Shown here in pieces: positions 23,453 through 31,805 of a stretch of DNA of 48,480 bases. Made by a program: the position numbers and the translations under genes. Below the pieces are notes generated by a model. The model was given only the letters and a program-made list of their open reading frames with translations. It had not been told where the DNA came from and did no database searches. This DNA comes from Pseudobdellovibrionaceae bacterium (GTDB lineage Bacteria > Bdellovibrionota > Bdellovibrionia > Bdellovibrionales > Bdellovibrionaceae), in contig JAKFYD010000022.1 of the NCBI GenBank assembly GCA_021731025.1, positions 1 through 48,480 of the forward strand. Reading direction: 5' to 3'. Position 1 is the stretch's first letter; every line of letters starts with the position of its first letter.

Positions 23453-26400
23453 ATGAAAAGGTTTTTGCATCTTCGCACTTTGTCTATTCTCGGTCTTTTA
23501 AGTTTTTCCATTTTTATTTTTTCTTGTTCAAAAAATAAATCTCAAAACACTCGCAATTGGGAAATGATTGGTGGCGAGGTCGGCGACAAAATATTCAGCA
23601 ATCGCCCTCAGAATGTTCAGCAGGCTGTGCTGCTGGTGAAGCTTCAAACTTTGCCGCTGTTTAAAACTCTTAAAATTGAAAATGATAAAAAAACCATTGA
23701 TGTTGAACAGGCCAAAAAGATCGAAGCCGAGCAAGCTGAACTGACCGAGAATTTAAAAAAGATCTCTCCCGAAATTAAAGTGTTATTTCGTTACCGTTTA
23801 GTGTTGAACGCCATGAGCATTCTGGTTCCAGAAGCTTTGGTTGAAAAAGTTAAAGCTTTACCCGGAGTCGCCACTCAGGAAAAATCGCAAATTTTTTCTC
23901 GGCCTTCAGTGAATCTCACGGAAATCAAAGAAGCTGCTCAAAAATTGGGTGAGTTAAACTCGGTCAATTTTATTGGTGCCGATAAAGTTCATCAGCGTGG
24001 TCTCAAAGGTCAGGGACAAAAAATCGGAATTATCGATACAGGAATTGACTACACTCACGCCATGTTTGGCGGAGCAGGAACTATCGAAGCTTACAAGGCC
24101 ATCGACCCTGCAAAACCCAGCGAAGTTTTTCCTAACCCGAAAGTTGTGAACGGAATCGACTTGGTCGGAACAAATTTTAACGGAGCTTCTGATCTAGCTG
24201 CCGAGCGAATTCCTATGCCCGATACTAATCCCATTGATGAAGCAGGACATGGAACTCATGTGGCAGGAACTGTGGCTGGTCTTGGTGATGGAATTAACAC
24301 TTATTCTGGTGTCGCCCCCGAAGCCAGTCTTTATGCTATCAAAGTTTTTGGTGCCGTTGGTTCTACCACCGACGAAGTCGTCATTGCTGCCATGGAGTGG
24401 GCCGCTGATCCGGATCAAAATTTAGATTTGAAAGATCAACTTGATGTTGTGAATTTATCATTAGGAAGCGAGTACGGTTCAGCCCATGTGATGTACACAG
24501 AAGCGATTGAAAATCTGACTCAGGGTGGAACCATCGTGGTGGCTTCCGCGGGGAATTCGGGACCTCAGCGTAATATCGTTGGCGCACCCAGTGTTGCTGA
24601 AGAAGCAATCAGTGTTGCGGCAACCATCGACGGAATGGAACACAATTGGAAATTTGCGGCAGTTCGTTTCCATTACGAATCTGCAGCTTCGGAATTAGCA
24701 GAAGCCGTGGAAGGACCAGCTTCCAAAAAAATTACTGAAACCGGTGATGTTCAAGGTGAAATCGTTTATGTCGGTACAGCGAATGAAGATTTTACTCCCG
24801 AAGTGATCGAAAAAATAAAAGGTCATGTGGCGCTGGTTGATCGGGGTGGAAAGTTTTTTATCGAAAAACTCACACGAGCAGCAAAGGCCGGAGCCATTGG
24901 TGTCATCTTGGCCAACAATCAAGATGGCCCTCCCTTCGCTATGGGAGTAGGTGGACCTCAAGATAAGCCAATTGAAGTCCCCGCAATCATGATCACAAAA
25001 AGTTTGGGTGATAAAATTAAACAAGAGTTATCGGCCAATCGAAAAGTGCGCATTCAGTTTAAAACGGATGAACGCGTCGAGCGACCCGAGATGATCGACA
25101 GCATTACCGGTTTTTCTTCACAAGGGCCTCGCTTCGAAGATGCCTTAATTAAACCAGAAATTTCTGCTCCGGGTGAAAATATTATTTCGGCAGCTATGGG
25201 AAAAGGGAAAGAAGGGATTAAACTTTCTGGAACTTCGATGTCGGCTCCCCATGTCGCGGGCGTCGTTGCCTTATTAAAACAATCACATCCCCAAATGAGC
25301 GTGAAAGAAATCAAATCCTTACTGATGGGAACAGCAAAATCCATTCAAGCCAGCGATAAAACAATTTATCCTGTCAGTCGAATGGGTGCAGGCCGCGTGC
25401 AAGTGGAAGCTGCTGTTCAATCACCAATGATCAGCTCAACAACAGGGATTTCATTGGGAATCGTCAGTCTGGAAGGTCAAAAAACAATTCGAAGAACCTT
25501 AAATCTTAAAAATACCAGCGCTGAAGACCTGCAACTGAAACTTTCATTCCAAGGCTCACCGCAAATTCAAATTGATGAACAGAATATAGAAATCAAAGGC
25601 TTTTCAAAAAAAGATATCACTGTAGAGATTCGCCTTAAGGCGGATGGCCTCAAAGAAGGGCCTAGCGAAATGAGTGGAATCTTGCAGCTCAAAAGCGGAG
25701 ACAAAGAAGTTTTCCGATTTCCTGTTTTAGCTTTAGCCAGCACCGTGTCCCAAGTGAAAGCAGCTTCGCTTGTTGTTAAATCAACTTCATCTTTAGGATC
25801 TGCAGGCAGTGCCGTTGATTTGACTCTCAAGAATTTCAGTCGACAAGCTGGTGGTGCGTTGTTGTTCAATTTGTTGGGCACCGATGAAAGAAAAGTCGAT
25901 ACTTCTCACAATCCTTTGGGAAGTCGATCTTGTGATTTACAAACTGCAGGTTACCGAATTATCAATGGTAAATTACAAATTGCCATTAAGCTTTACGATT
26001 CAGTAACAAGCTGGCATCTGTGTGAAGTTTCTGTGCTCATTGATGCGAATGGGGACTCGGTACCCGAGCAGGAAATTGCTGGAGTGCCCAGCGAGCGTCT
26101 GCCAGGCCTTCAAGGAAAAGAATTTGTAACTTTATTATTAAATGCAACTTCAGCCCGCGAGATTCGTAAAAAATACGAAACTGAATTAGATGCGTCTTTG
26201 GCGACTCCAGGCGCGAAGCGTCCCGCGGCACCTAATTACACTCCGGCGGTGATGGCAACGGATGCAATGAAAGTTTACAATTCGTCATCGGTCGCTCTGA
26301 TTCAAGTTGACGTTGCCGTTCTTAAGCTTAAGCCAACGGGTGAGTTTGCTATCAAGATTGCAACTTCAACTTCGGAAGACTTGAATTTTGAAACTGATGA

Positions 26401-26629
26401 TTTTTTAGGCAACAAGTGGCTCAGCTTAGATTTGAACCCAAAAGCTCAATCCTTCCTTCAAATACCTGAGCTGGTTACTGTCGGCGCCCTTTCCGAAGTT
26501 CACCTGAATTTGGAAAAAGGCCAAGGAATTGCACCTTTACTCATCTTGTATCCGCAAAACCAACCCACCGTAGGTCTGCGGGAAGGGGACGAGCAAATGG
26601 AGCTTCCTGAAGCCATTTATAAACCCTAG
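23453..26629 (+). CDS. subtilisin-like (S8) serine protease, lipoprotein
   Basis: 1058 residues. Lipoprotein signal with lipobox FIFSC (Cys25), so it is anchored at an outer or inner membrane surface. A propeptide-like region (about 55-145) precedes the S8 domain. Triad: Asp195 in IIDTGIDYTH, His266 in AGHGTHVAGT, Ser595 in SGTSMSAPHVAG. A PA domain is inserted between His and Ser (about 400-535). The C-terminal 400 residues are beta-rich and resemble Fn3-like accessory modules. This layout matches the large cell-surface subtilases. A role in digesting prey protein is plausible inference for a predator. Strong GAGGGGGAG ribosome site. A second S8 protease lies at 33674. Confidence 0.93.
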   Translation: MKRFLHLRTLSILGLLSFSIFIFSCSKNKSQNTRNWEMIGGEVGDKIFSNRPQNVQQAVLLVKLQTLPLFKTLKIENDKKTIDVEQAKKIEAEQAELTENLKKISPEIKVLFRYRLVLNAMSILVPEALVEKVKALPGVATQEKSQIFSRPSVNLTEIKEAAQKLGELNSVNFIGADKVHQRGLKGQGQKIGIIDTGIDYTHAMFGGAGTIEAYKAIDPAKPSEVFPNPKVVNGIDLVGTNFNGASDLAAERIPMPDTNPIDEAGHGTHVAGTVAGLGDGINTYSGVAPEASLYAIKVFGAVGSTTDEVVIAAMEWAADPDQNLDLKDQLDVVNLSLGSEYGSAHVMYTEAIENLTQGGTIVVASAGNSGPQRNIVGAPSVAEEAISVAATIDGMEHNWKFAAVRFHYESAASELAEAVEGPASKKITETGDVQGEIVYVGTANEDFTPEVIEKIKGHVALVDRGGKFFIEKLTRAAKAGAIGVILANNQDGPPFAMGVGGPQDKPIEVPAIMITKSLGDKIKQELSANRKVRIQFKTDERVERPEMIDSITGFSSQGPRFEDALIKPEISAPGENIISAAMGKGKEGIKLSGTSMSAPHVAGVVALLKQSHPQMSVKEIKSLLMGTAKSIQASDKTIYPVSRMGAGRVQVEAAVQSPMISSTTGISLGIVSLEGQKTIRRTLNLKNTSAEDLQLKLSFQGSPQIQIDEQNIEIKGFSKKDITVEIRLKADGLKEGPSEMSGILQLKSGDKEVFRFPVLALASTVSQVKAASLVVKSTSSLGSAGSAVDLTLKNFSRQAGGALLFNLLGTDERKVDTSHNPLGSRSCDLQTAGYRIINGKLQIAIKLYDSVTSWHLCEVSVLIDANGDSVPEQEIAGVPSERLPGLQGKEFVTLLLNATSAREIRKKYETELDASLATPGAKRPAAPNYTPAVMATDAMKVYNSSSVALIQVDVAVLKLKPTGEFAIKIATSTSEDLNFETDDFLGNKWLSLDLNPKAQSFLQIPELVTVGALSEVHLNLEKGQGIAPLLILYPQNQPTVGLREGDEQMELPEAIYKP

Positions 26630-26649
26630 CATTTTCTACGAAAAATTCG

Positions 26650-26677
26650 ACCCATGGAGAATTGACAGACCATGGGT
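26650..26677 (+). terminator. hairpin after the lipoprotein protease gene
   Basis: ACCCATGG (26650-26657) pairs with CCATGGGT (26670-26677) around a 12-base loop, 20 bases past the stop. Only a weak T-rich stretch (TTGCTTGTCTCTTT) follows, so termination is plausible but not certain. Confidence 0.4.
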
Positions 26678-26771
26678 TGCTTGTCTCTTTGGCAGATAAA
26701 CATTTCTGCAATAGAATCAGAATCTTAAGCCCGGATACAAATTCTGCCCAAGCCTATGAAAATTTTAATAA

Positions 26772-26790
26772 AAATGCATTTTTTGCATTT
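26772..26790. promoter_or_regulatory. inverted repeat just upstream of the pgi promoter
   Basis: AAATGCA-TTTTT-TGCATTT, 7-bp perfect arms, ending 5 bases before the -35 box of the sugar operon. Its position fits an activator or repressor site; the regulator is unknown. Confidence 0.4.
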
Positions 26791-26795
26791 CTTCC

Positions 26796-26823
26796 TTGGA
26801 CATTTTGATCAAGCTTTTATAAA
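26796..26823 (+). promoter_or_regulatory. sigma70-like promoter of the pgi-PTS operon
   Basis: -35 TTGGAC (26796-26801), 16-base spacer, -10 TATAAA (26818-26823). The expected transcription start, 6-7 bases after the -10, falls at 26829-26831, exactly at the GTG-ATG that opens pgi. No ribosome site precedes it, so a leaderless mRNA is likely. Confidence 0.55.
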
Positions 26824-26831
26824 CATTCGTG

Positions 26832-28088
26832 ATGCTGAAAATTTTAAAAAGTTCATCGGTTCGAAAAAATACAAATTCAGATGCGGAAGCTCTATTTCAT
26901 CGCGCTGAAAAAAGTGTCGATTTTGTTTTAAAAACAAAGCCTGGTGGATTGCTTGAAATCGAAACACAACTCGAAATGGCCACTCAGTGGGAACAACAAC
27001 TTGCGCCTTTTAAATCTCGTCATAGCGAATTTTTTCTCGTCGGTATCGGTGGCAGCAGTTTAGGAGTGCAAGTTCTTGCAGAAGCTTTTCAGAAAAAAAA
27101 TATTCACTTCGTTGATAACGTTGATGCACTTCACTTTGAAACCCAATTGGGCGGAATCAAAAATTTAGAAAAAGTGGGATGGCTATTTGTTTCAAAAAGT
27201 GGACGAACCATCGAGACCTTGGCGGCCTTAGAACTCGTTCAGCAATTTTATCAAGAAAAATCAATCCCTCTCGAAGCTCACACTCTTGTTATCACCGAAG
27301 AAAAAAACAGCGATCTTTTCAATTGGGCCAAAAAGAAAAATGTTCCAATGTTTCCAATTCCACTTTCTGTCGGTGGACGATTTTCTGTTTTAAGTACGGT
27401 TGGAATTATTCCGGCAATCTTGATGGATCTCAATGTGCAAGAATTGAAAACTGGCGCTTTAAAAGCTTACGGTGAGCGTGAAAGTTTAGTCACACTCACC
27501 GAAGAGGTGTTGGCCAGTTTTTCACGTCAAGAGTGGGTCACCTTACTGTGGAGTTACAGCTCTCGTCTGAAATCCTTTGGAGCTTGGTGGCAACAACTGT
27601 GGGCCGAATCTTTAGCAAAAAAAATGAATCGAAAAAATCAAACGGCCGAGCGGGCGAGCACTCCAGTTCCTTTGGTCGGTGCAACAGATCAGCACAGCAT
27701 CCTTCAACAAGTGATGGAAGGCGCGCGGGACAAGATGGTTGTATTCTTGCGTGTGGATCAGGCCGAAGCCGGTGAGTTAATTTTTAAAAATCCACAGATG
27801 TCAGAAACACAAAGCCTTAAGGGGAAAACTCTAGGGCAGCTTCTGGCGGCAGAAGCCCAAGCCACTCAGCAAGCTCTTGAGCAAGTGGGGATTTCCAATT
27901 TAACTTTGCAGATTCCTCGTTTGCGCGAAGACAATTTAGCTTTCATGCTGATGTACTTCCAGCTTTTGGTTATGGCCTTAGGCGAAGCTTTAGATATTAA
28001 TACGTTTGATCAACCTGGCGTCGAGCTGGGAAAAATAATGGCAAAAAAATTACTGAGCGACAATTCTCAGACCTTACAAGGTCTATAG
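26832..28088 (+). CDS. pgi: glucose-6-phosphate isomerase
   Basis: 418 residues from ATG 26832 (a GTG directly before it, 26829, could also start). Interconverts glucose-6-phosphate and fructose-6-phosphate in the cytoplasm. Family motifs: LVGIGGSSLGVQVL (phosphate loop), FVSKSGRTIETLAAL, GGRFSVLSTVGIIPA, GATDQHSILQQVMEGARD (catalytic Glu region) and LRPRLREDN-type helix before the C-terminal Lys in GVELGKIMAKKLL. Shorter than the enteric 550-residue form but close to Gram-positive-type enzymes of about 450. First gene of the sugar operon; glucoamylase starts 10 bp later. Linking it to the PTS makes sense, as the PTS delivers glucose-6-phosphate. Confidence 0.93.
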   Translation: MLKILKSSSVRKNTNSDAEALFHRAEKSVDFVLKTKPGGLLEIETQLEMATQWEQQLAPFKSRHSEFFLVGIGGSSLGVQVLAEAFQKKNIHFVDNVDALHFETQLGGIKNLEKVGWLFVSKSGRTIETLAALELVQQFYQEKSIPLEAHTLVITEEKNSDLFNWAKKKNVPMFPIPLSVGGRFSVLSTVGIIPAILMDLNVQELKTGALKAYGERESLVTLTEEVLASFSRQEWVTLLWSYSSRLKSFGAWWQQLWAESLAKKMNRKNQTAERASTPVPLVGATDQHSILQQVMEGARDKMVVFLRVDQAEAGELIFKNPQMSETQSLKGKTLGQLLAAEAQATQQALEQVGISNLTLQIPRLREDNLAFMLMYFQLLVMALGEALDINTFDQPGVELGKIMAKKLLSDNSQTLQGL

Positions 28089-28098
28089 GAGCATTAAG

Positions 28099-29589
28099 AT
28101 GAGCAGCATTTTCAAATCTATTTTGTTTTTTAGCTTCGTCTTCACCTTTGGCTTTCCGACCAGTTCGTGGAGCCTTGATCTCAATGCTCAGTTCGGCCGT
28201 TCGGCTGACCTTCTTATGCAAAATCTTTTTCGCAACGACATCGCCCCTGGCGCCGTCATTGCGGCCACATCAAAACAAAACCCTGAATACTTTTATCACT
28301 GGGTGCGCGATGCAGGCTTAGTTCTCGAGACCAGCCTCGATCTTTATGAATCGGGTCGAGTGAATTCGGCGCAAAAACAAAGATTGCAGAAATTCTTTTT
28401 AGATCATGTTCTGTTTTCACAAAAAGCTCAGCAGAATTCACTCAATGCGGGTGGCTTAGGTGAGCCTAAGTTTTTCGTCGATGCCCAAGTTTACACTGGG
28501 CCTTGGGGACGTCCTCAAAATGATGGACCAGCCTTGCGATCTTCGTCATTGACTCGAGTTCTTTCCATCGCAATTCGTGAAAATTGGCCTCAATTGGAAG
28601 AATTGAAAAAGATTTTATACCAATCTCAGCTGCCGGCCCAATCCATGCTTAAAATGGATCTCGAGTACGTGACAAAACACTGGCATGACATCAATGTCGA
28701 TCTCTGGGAAGAAGTTTACGGTCATCACTTTTACACTTTGATGACTCAACGAAAAGCTCTCCTGGTTGGTTCTCAGGTGGCGCAAGCTTTCGGTGATCCC
28801 AATGCGGCTCAATATTATCTTCAGCAGTCTCAACGTATTGGCCAAGACCTGAATCGATTTTGGGATCCCAATCGTGGTTATATTTATGCAACCTTGTCCT
28901 ATGCAGGAACCGTTTCTAAACCTGTTACTAAGAACGCTCGGCCCACAAACAAAGTGTTAAATAAATCTCAGCTGGATTCTGCAATTATTTTGGCGGTTCT
29001 TCATTCAGAAACCGCTGATGATGCTTTTTCATTTACGGATGATCGCGTAATTTCGACATTTCAAAAGTTAGCTGATTCTTTCAACGCAATTTATCCAATC
29101 AATAAAAATACGGCTGCAGCTCCAGCTTGGGGTCGCTATCCTGAAGATACTTACGATGGATACCAAACCAACAGCGTTGGTAATCCATGGGTATTAACCA
29201 CGGCAGGAGCGGCAGAATATCTTTACCGCTTAGCTATGAAACTCAGACAGAGAAATTCCGTGACCATCAATCAATACAATATCGATTTCTACACAAGGAC
29301 GGCACAGCTACCTAACTTACAAATTGGCAAAACTTTGGTGCGTGGGACAGCTGACTACAACCAGATGTTGCAAAACATGATGAACGAAGCTGATCGTTAT
29401 TTTTCACGGGTTCTTTTGCATTCTCATTCTGATGGCTCCCTTTCCGAGCAGATCAATCGTCACACAGGTTTTATGCAAGGAGCGACTAATCTGTCTTGGA
29501 GTCACGCCAGTGTTATCACGGCGAAATTATCTCGAGATAGAGCCAACAGTTTTGCAGATCTTCGCAAATCTAACCGAGGGCGACGATGA
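28099..29589 (+). CDS. exported GH15 glucoamylase
   Basis: 496 residues, signal peptide about 1-25 (ends SSWS). GH15 features: RDAGLVLETSLDLYE after YFYHWV (substrate pocket), DLWEEVYGHHFYTLMTQRKA with general acid Glu204, and SLSEQINRHTGFMQGATNLS with general base Glu450 followed by WSHAS. It releases glucose from the non-reducing ends of alpha-1,4-glucans such as glycogen, starch or maltodextrin, in periplasm or outside. AGGAG ribosome site overlaps the pgi stop region; the 3' end overlaps the PTS permease start by 4 bp (ATGA). Genomic context with a glucose PTS argues for glucose as product. Prey glycogen as substrate is inference. Confidence 0.92.
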   Translation: MSSIFKSILFFSFVFTFGFPTSSWSLDLNAQFGRSADLLMQNLFRNDIAPGAVIAATSKQNPEYFYHWVRDAGLVLETSLDLYESGRVNSAQKQRLQKFFLDHVLFSQKAQQNSLNAGGLGEPKFFVDAQVYTGPWGRPQNDGPALRSSSLTRVLSIAIRENWPQLEELKKILYQSQLPAQSMLKMDLEYVTKHWHDINVDLWEEVYGHHFYTLMTQRKALLVGSQVAQAFGDPNAAQYYLQQSQRIGQDLNRFWDPNRGYIYATLSYAGTVSKPVTKNARPTNKVLNKSQLDSAIILAVLHSETADDAFSFTDDRVISTFQKLADSFNAIYPINKNTAAAPAWGRYPEDTYDGYQTNSVGNPWVLTTAGAAEYLYRLAMKLRQRNSVTINQYNIDFYTRTAQLPNLQIGKTLVRGTADYNQMLQNMMNEADRYFSRVLLHSHSDGSLSEQINRHTGFMQGATNLSWSHASVITAKLSRDRANSFADLRKSNRGRR

Positions 29590-31499
29590 GCGTATTCCAT
29601 AAGACATTCTCTCTGCTCCAGAAGGTGGGTCAGTCCCTGATGATCCCTGTTTCGGTACTTCCCGCAGCAGGTTTATTGGTTGCATTGGGCCGTCTGGTTA
29701 AAGATCAAGCAGAATCGGGTTGGATTCATACAACCGGGGAAGTGATGTTTTCGGGGGGCTTGGCTATTTTCGAACAACTTCCTGTCGTTTTCGCAATGGG
29801 AGTCGCGGTTGGTTTTACTCAAGGGGCTGGTGTTGCGGCTCTTGCGGCCGGCGTTGCTTATTTTACTTTGGTCAATGTCTTAAAAGTTATTTCTTCTTTA
29901 TCTCCCGATGTCGCTGCTATCAACACCGGAGTTTTCGGCGGAATTTTAATTGGTGCGATGACGGCAGCTCTTTACAATCGCTTTCATAAAACTCAACTGC
30001 CTCAAGTTTTGGGATTTTTTTCGGGAAAGCGCTTAGTGCCTATCCTTGCTGCGGCTTCCGCTTTGGTTTTAGGTTTAGCTTTAGGTGTGGTATGGCCGCC
30101 CATTCAATCGGGAATTCACTCGTTCGGTACGGCTGTGATGAGCTCTTCATTTGGACCTGCAATCTATGCCGCAGGAAAAAGACTTTTAATTCCTCTGGGT
30201 TTACACCATGTTTTTTACGCTCCTTTCCTGTTTGAGTTTGGTGAATATGTGAATGCCGCTGGGCAAGTTTTAAAAGGAGAATCGGCTCGATATTTTGCGG
30301 GCGATCCCACAGCAGGAAAATTCATGGCTTCGGAATTTCCTTTAATGCTGTTTGGTTTACCGATGGCCGCCTTTGCTATTTACCTAAGAGCACGACCAGA
30401 AAATCGCAAAGCTGTTGGCGGGATGATGTTGTCTGCGGGATTGACCTCGATCATCACGGGAATTACTGAACCGATTGAGTTTGCCTTTATCTTTGTCGCT
30501 CCTGTCCTTTATGTCTTGCATGTGTCCTTGGCTTTTCTGTCGGGATCACTGACTGCATTTTTTGACGTGCATTTGGGCTATACCTTTTCGGCTTCACTGA
30601 TCGATTTGGGCTTAGGATTCTTTAATCAAAAAAATTCTTGGGCCTTAGCCGCCTTCATTGGGCCATTGATGGGTTTGCTTTATTTTAGCAGTTTCTATAC
30701 TCTGATTGGCTGGTTTAATTTAAACACTCCAGGTCGAGAAATAGGAAACGAAAACAGGGAAGAGGCGGCCCAAGCGCCAGCGGGAACTTCCCGCAGCCGA
30801 AATCTCTCTGAAAAAGCGAAAAAAGTTTTAGTCGCTTTGGGTGGCGGATCAAATATTAAAGATCTTGAAGCTTGTATTACTCGGCTGAGACTGCAATTGA
30901 ATGATCCTAAAATCGTGAATAAGGATGAGTTAAAGTCTTTAGGCGCTGCCGGTATCATGCAATCGGGTCCAAACATGCAAGTCATCTTTGGAGTTGAGTC
31001 TGATCATCTTAAAGAAGAAATTAAACTTCTAATGCAGCGGGAACCCATTAAGTCTCGAACTTCGCTTAAAACCCCAGTCCCTGGAAAAATTGTTGATCTT
31101 GCCGATGTGCCCGACGAAACTTTTTCTCAAAAAATTTTGGGAGATGGTTTTGCCGTTGAGCCTTCTGAGGGAATCGTAACTTCACCTTGCAATGGGGAAG
31201 TGATGCATATCTTTCCGACGGGTCATGCTGTGGCTTTGAAGTCGGACCAGAACTTAGAGATTTTGATTCACGTCGGAATAGATACGGTAAAAATGAAGGG
31301 TGAAGGCTTTAAGGCCTTCGTGAAAACGGGCGATAAAGTTCGCTTGGGACAAAAATTAATTGAATTCGATTTGGAATTGGTTCGTCAAAAAGCAAAATCA
31401 ACTTTAACACCAGTGATTGTTACGAACATGGATTCTGTAGCTCAATTTCAAGTGCAAAAAAATTCTCCGGAATCAGTTTTGCAAATTGAGTTGGCTTAG
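29586..31499 (+). CDS. ptsG: PTS glucose-type EIICBA permease
   Basis: 637 residues. EIIC membrane domain about 1-385 (about ten membrane helices, with GITEPIEFAFIFVAPVLYVL), EIIB about 410-485 with phospho-cysteine Cys430 in NIKDLEACITRLRLQL, EIIA about 495-637 with active His562 in LIHVGIDTVKM and the helper His in TGHAVAL. This is the glucose/N-acetylglucosamine branch in C-B-A order on one chain. It imports and phosphorylates the hexose using phosphate from HPr. Glucose rather than GlcNAc is favoured by the glucoamylase and pgi neighbours, and there is no nagA/nagB here. Translationally coupled to the glucoamylase gene. Confidence 0.92.
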   Translation: MSVFHKTFSLLQKVGQSLMIPVSVLPAAGLLVALGRLVKDQAESGWIHTTGEVMFSGGLAIFEQLPVVFAMGVAVGFTQGAGVAALAAGVAYFTLVNVLKVISSLSPDVAAINTGVFGGILIGAMTAALYNRFHKTQLPQVLGFFSGKRLVPILAAASALVLGLALGVVWPPIQSGIHSFGTAVMSSSFGPAIYAAGKRLLIPLGLHHVFYAPFLFEFGEYVNAAGQVLKGESARYFAGDPTAGKFMASEFPLMLFGLPMAAFAIYLRARPENRKAVGGMMLSAGLTSIITGITEPIEFAFIFVAPVLYVLHVSLAFLSGSLTAFFDVHLGYTFSASLIDLGLGFFNQKNSWALAAFIGPLMGLLYFSSFYTLIGWFNLNTPGREIGNENREEAAQAPAGTSRSRNLSEKAKKVLVALGGGSNIKDLEACITRLRLQLNDPKIVNKDELKSLGAAGIMQSGPNMQVIFGVESDHLKEEIKLLMQREPIKSRTSLKTPVPGKIVDLADVPDETFSQKILGDGFAVEPSEGIVTSPCNGEVMHIFPTGHAVALKSDQNLEILIHVGIDTVKMKGEGFKAFVKTGDKVRLGQKLIEFDLELVRQKAKSTLTPVIVTNMDSVAQFQVQKNSPESVLQIELA

Positions 31500-31533
31500 C
31501 TTTGGGCTAATTTAAAAATCACAGGAGTAAGAG

Positions 31534-31794
31534 ATGGAAGTTAAAAAAAAGATCTTGAACGAAGAAGGTTTGCACGCAAGACCTGCTGGGGTCTTCGCTA
31601 AAGTGGCCTCGGGGTTTCAATCGAAAATTGAAGTGGCTTACAACGGTCGTGTTATCAACGCAAAATCTTCAATGAGCTTAATGACCTTGGGTTTAAGCAA
31701 AGACAGTGAAATCGCAATTCGCGCCGATGGTCCCGATGCTGAACAAGCCTTGGCCAAAATATCTGAAGTCGTTGATCAGAAGTTTCAAATTTAA
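31534..31794 (+). CDS. ptsH: HPr phosphocarrier protein
   Basis: 86 residues, normal length. Phospho-acceptor His14 in EGLHARPAG. The SSMSLMTLGL motif around Ser46-Met47 matches the regulatory serine segment of HPr proteins. It takes phosphate from EI and passes it to EIIA of the neighbouring permease. AGGAG ribosome site before ATG; 34 bp after ptsG and 11 bp before EI. No HPr kinase is seen in the window, so Ser46 regulation cannot be assumed. Confidence 0.95.
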   Translation: MEVKKKILNEEGLHARPAGVFAKVASGFQSKIEVAYNGRVINAKSSMSLMTLGLSKDSEIAIRADGPDAEQALAKISEVVDQKFQI

Positions 31795-31805
31795 AGGAAT
31801 GTGTC

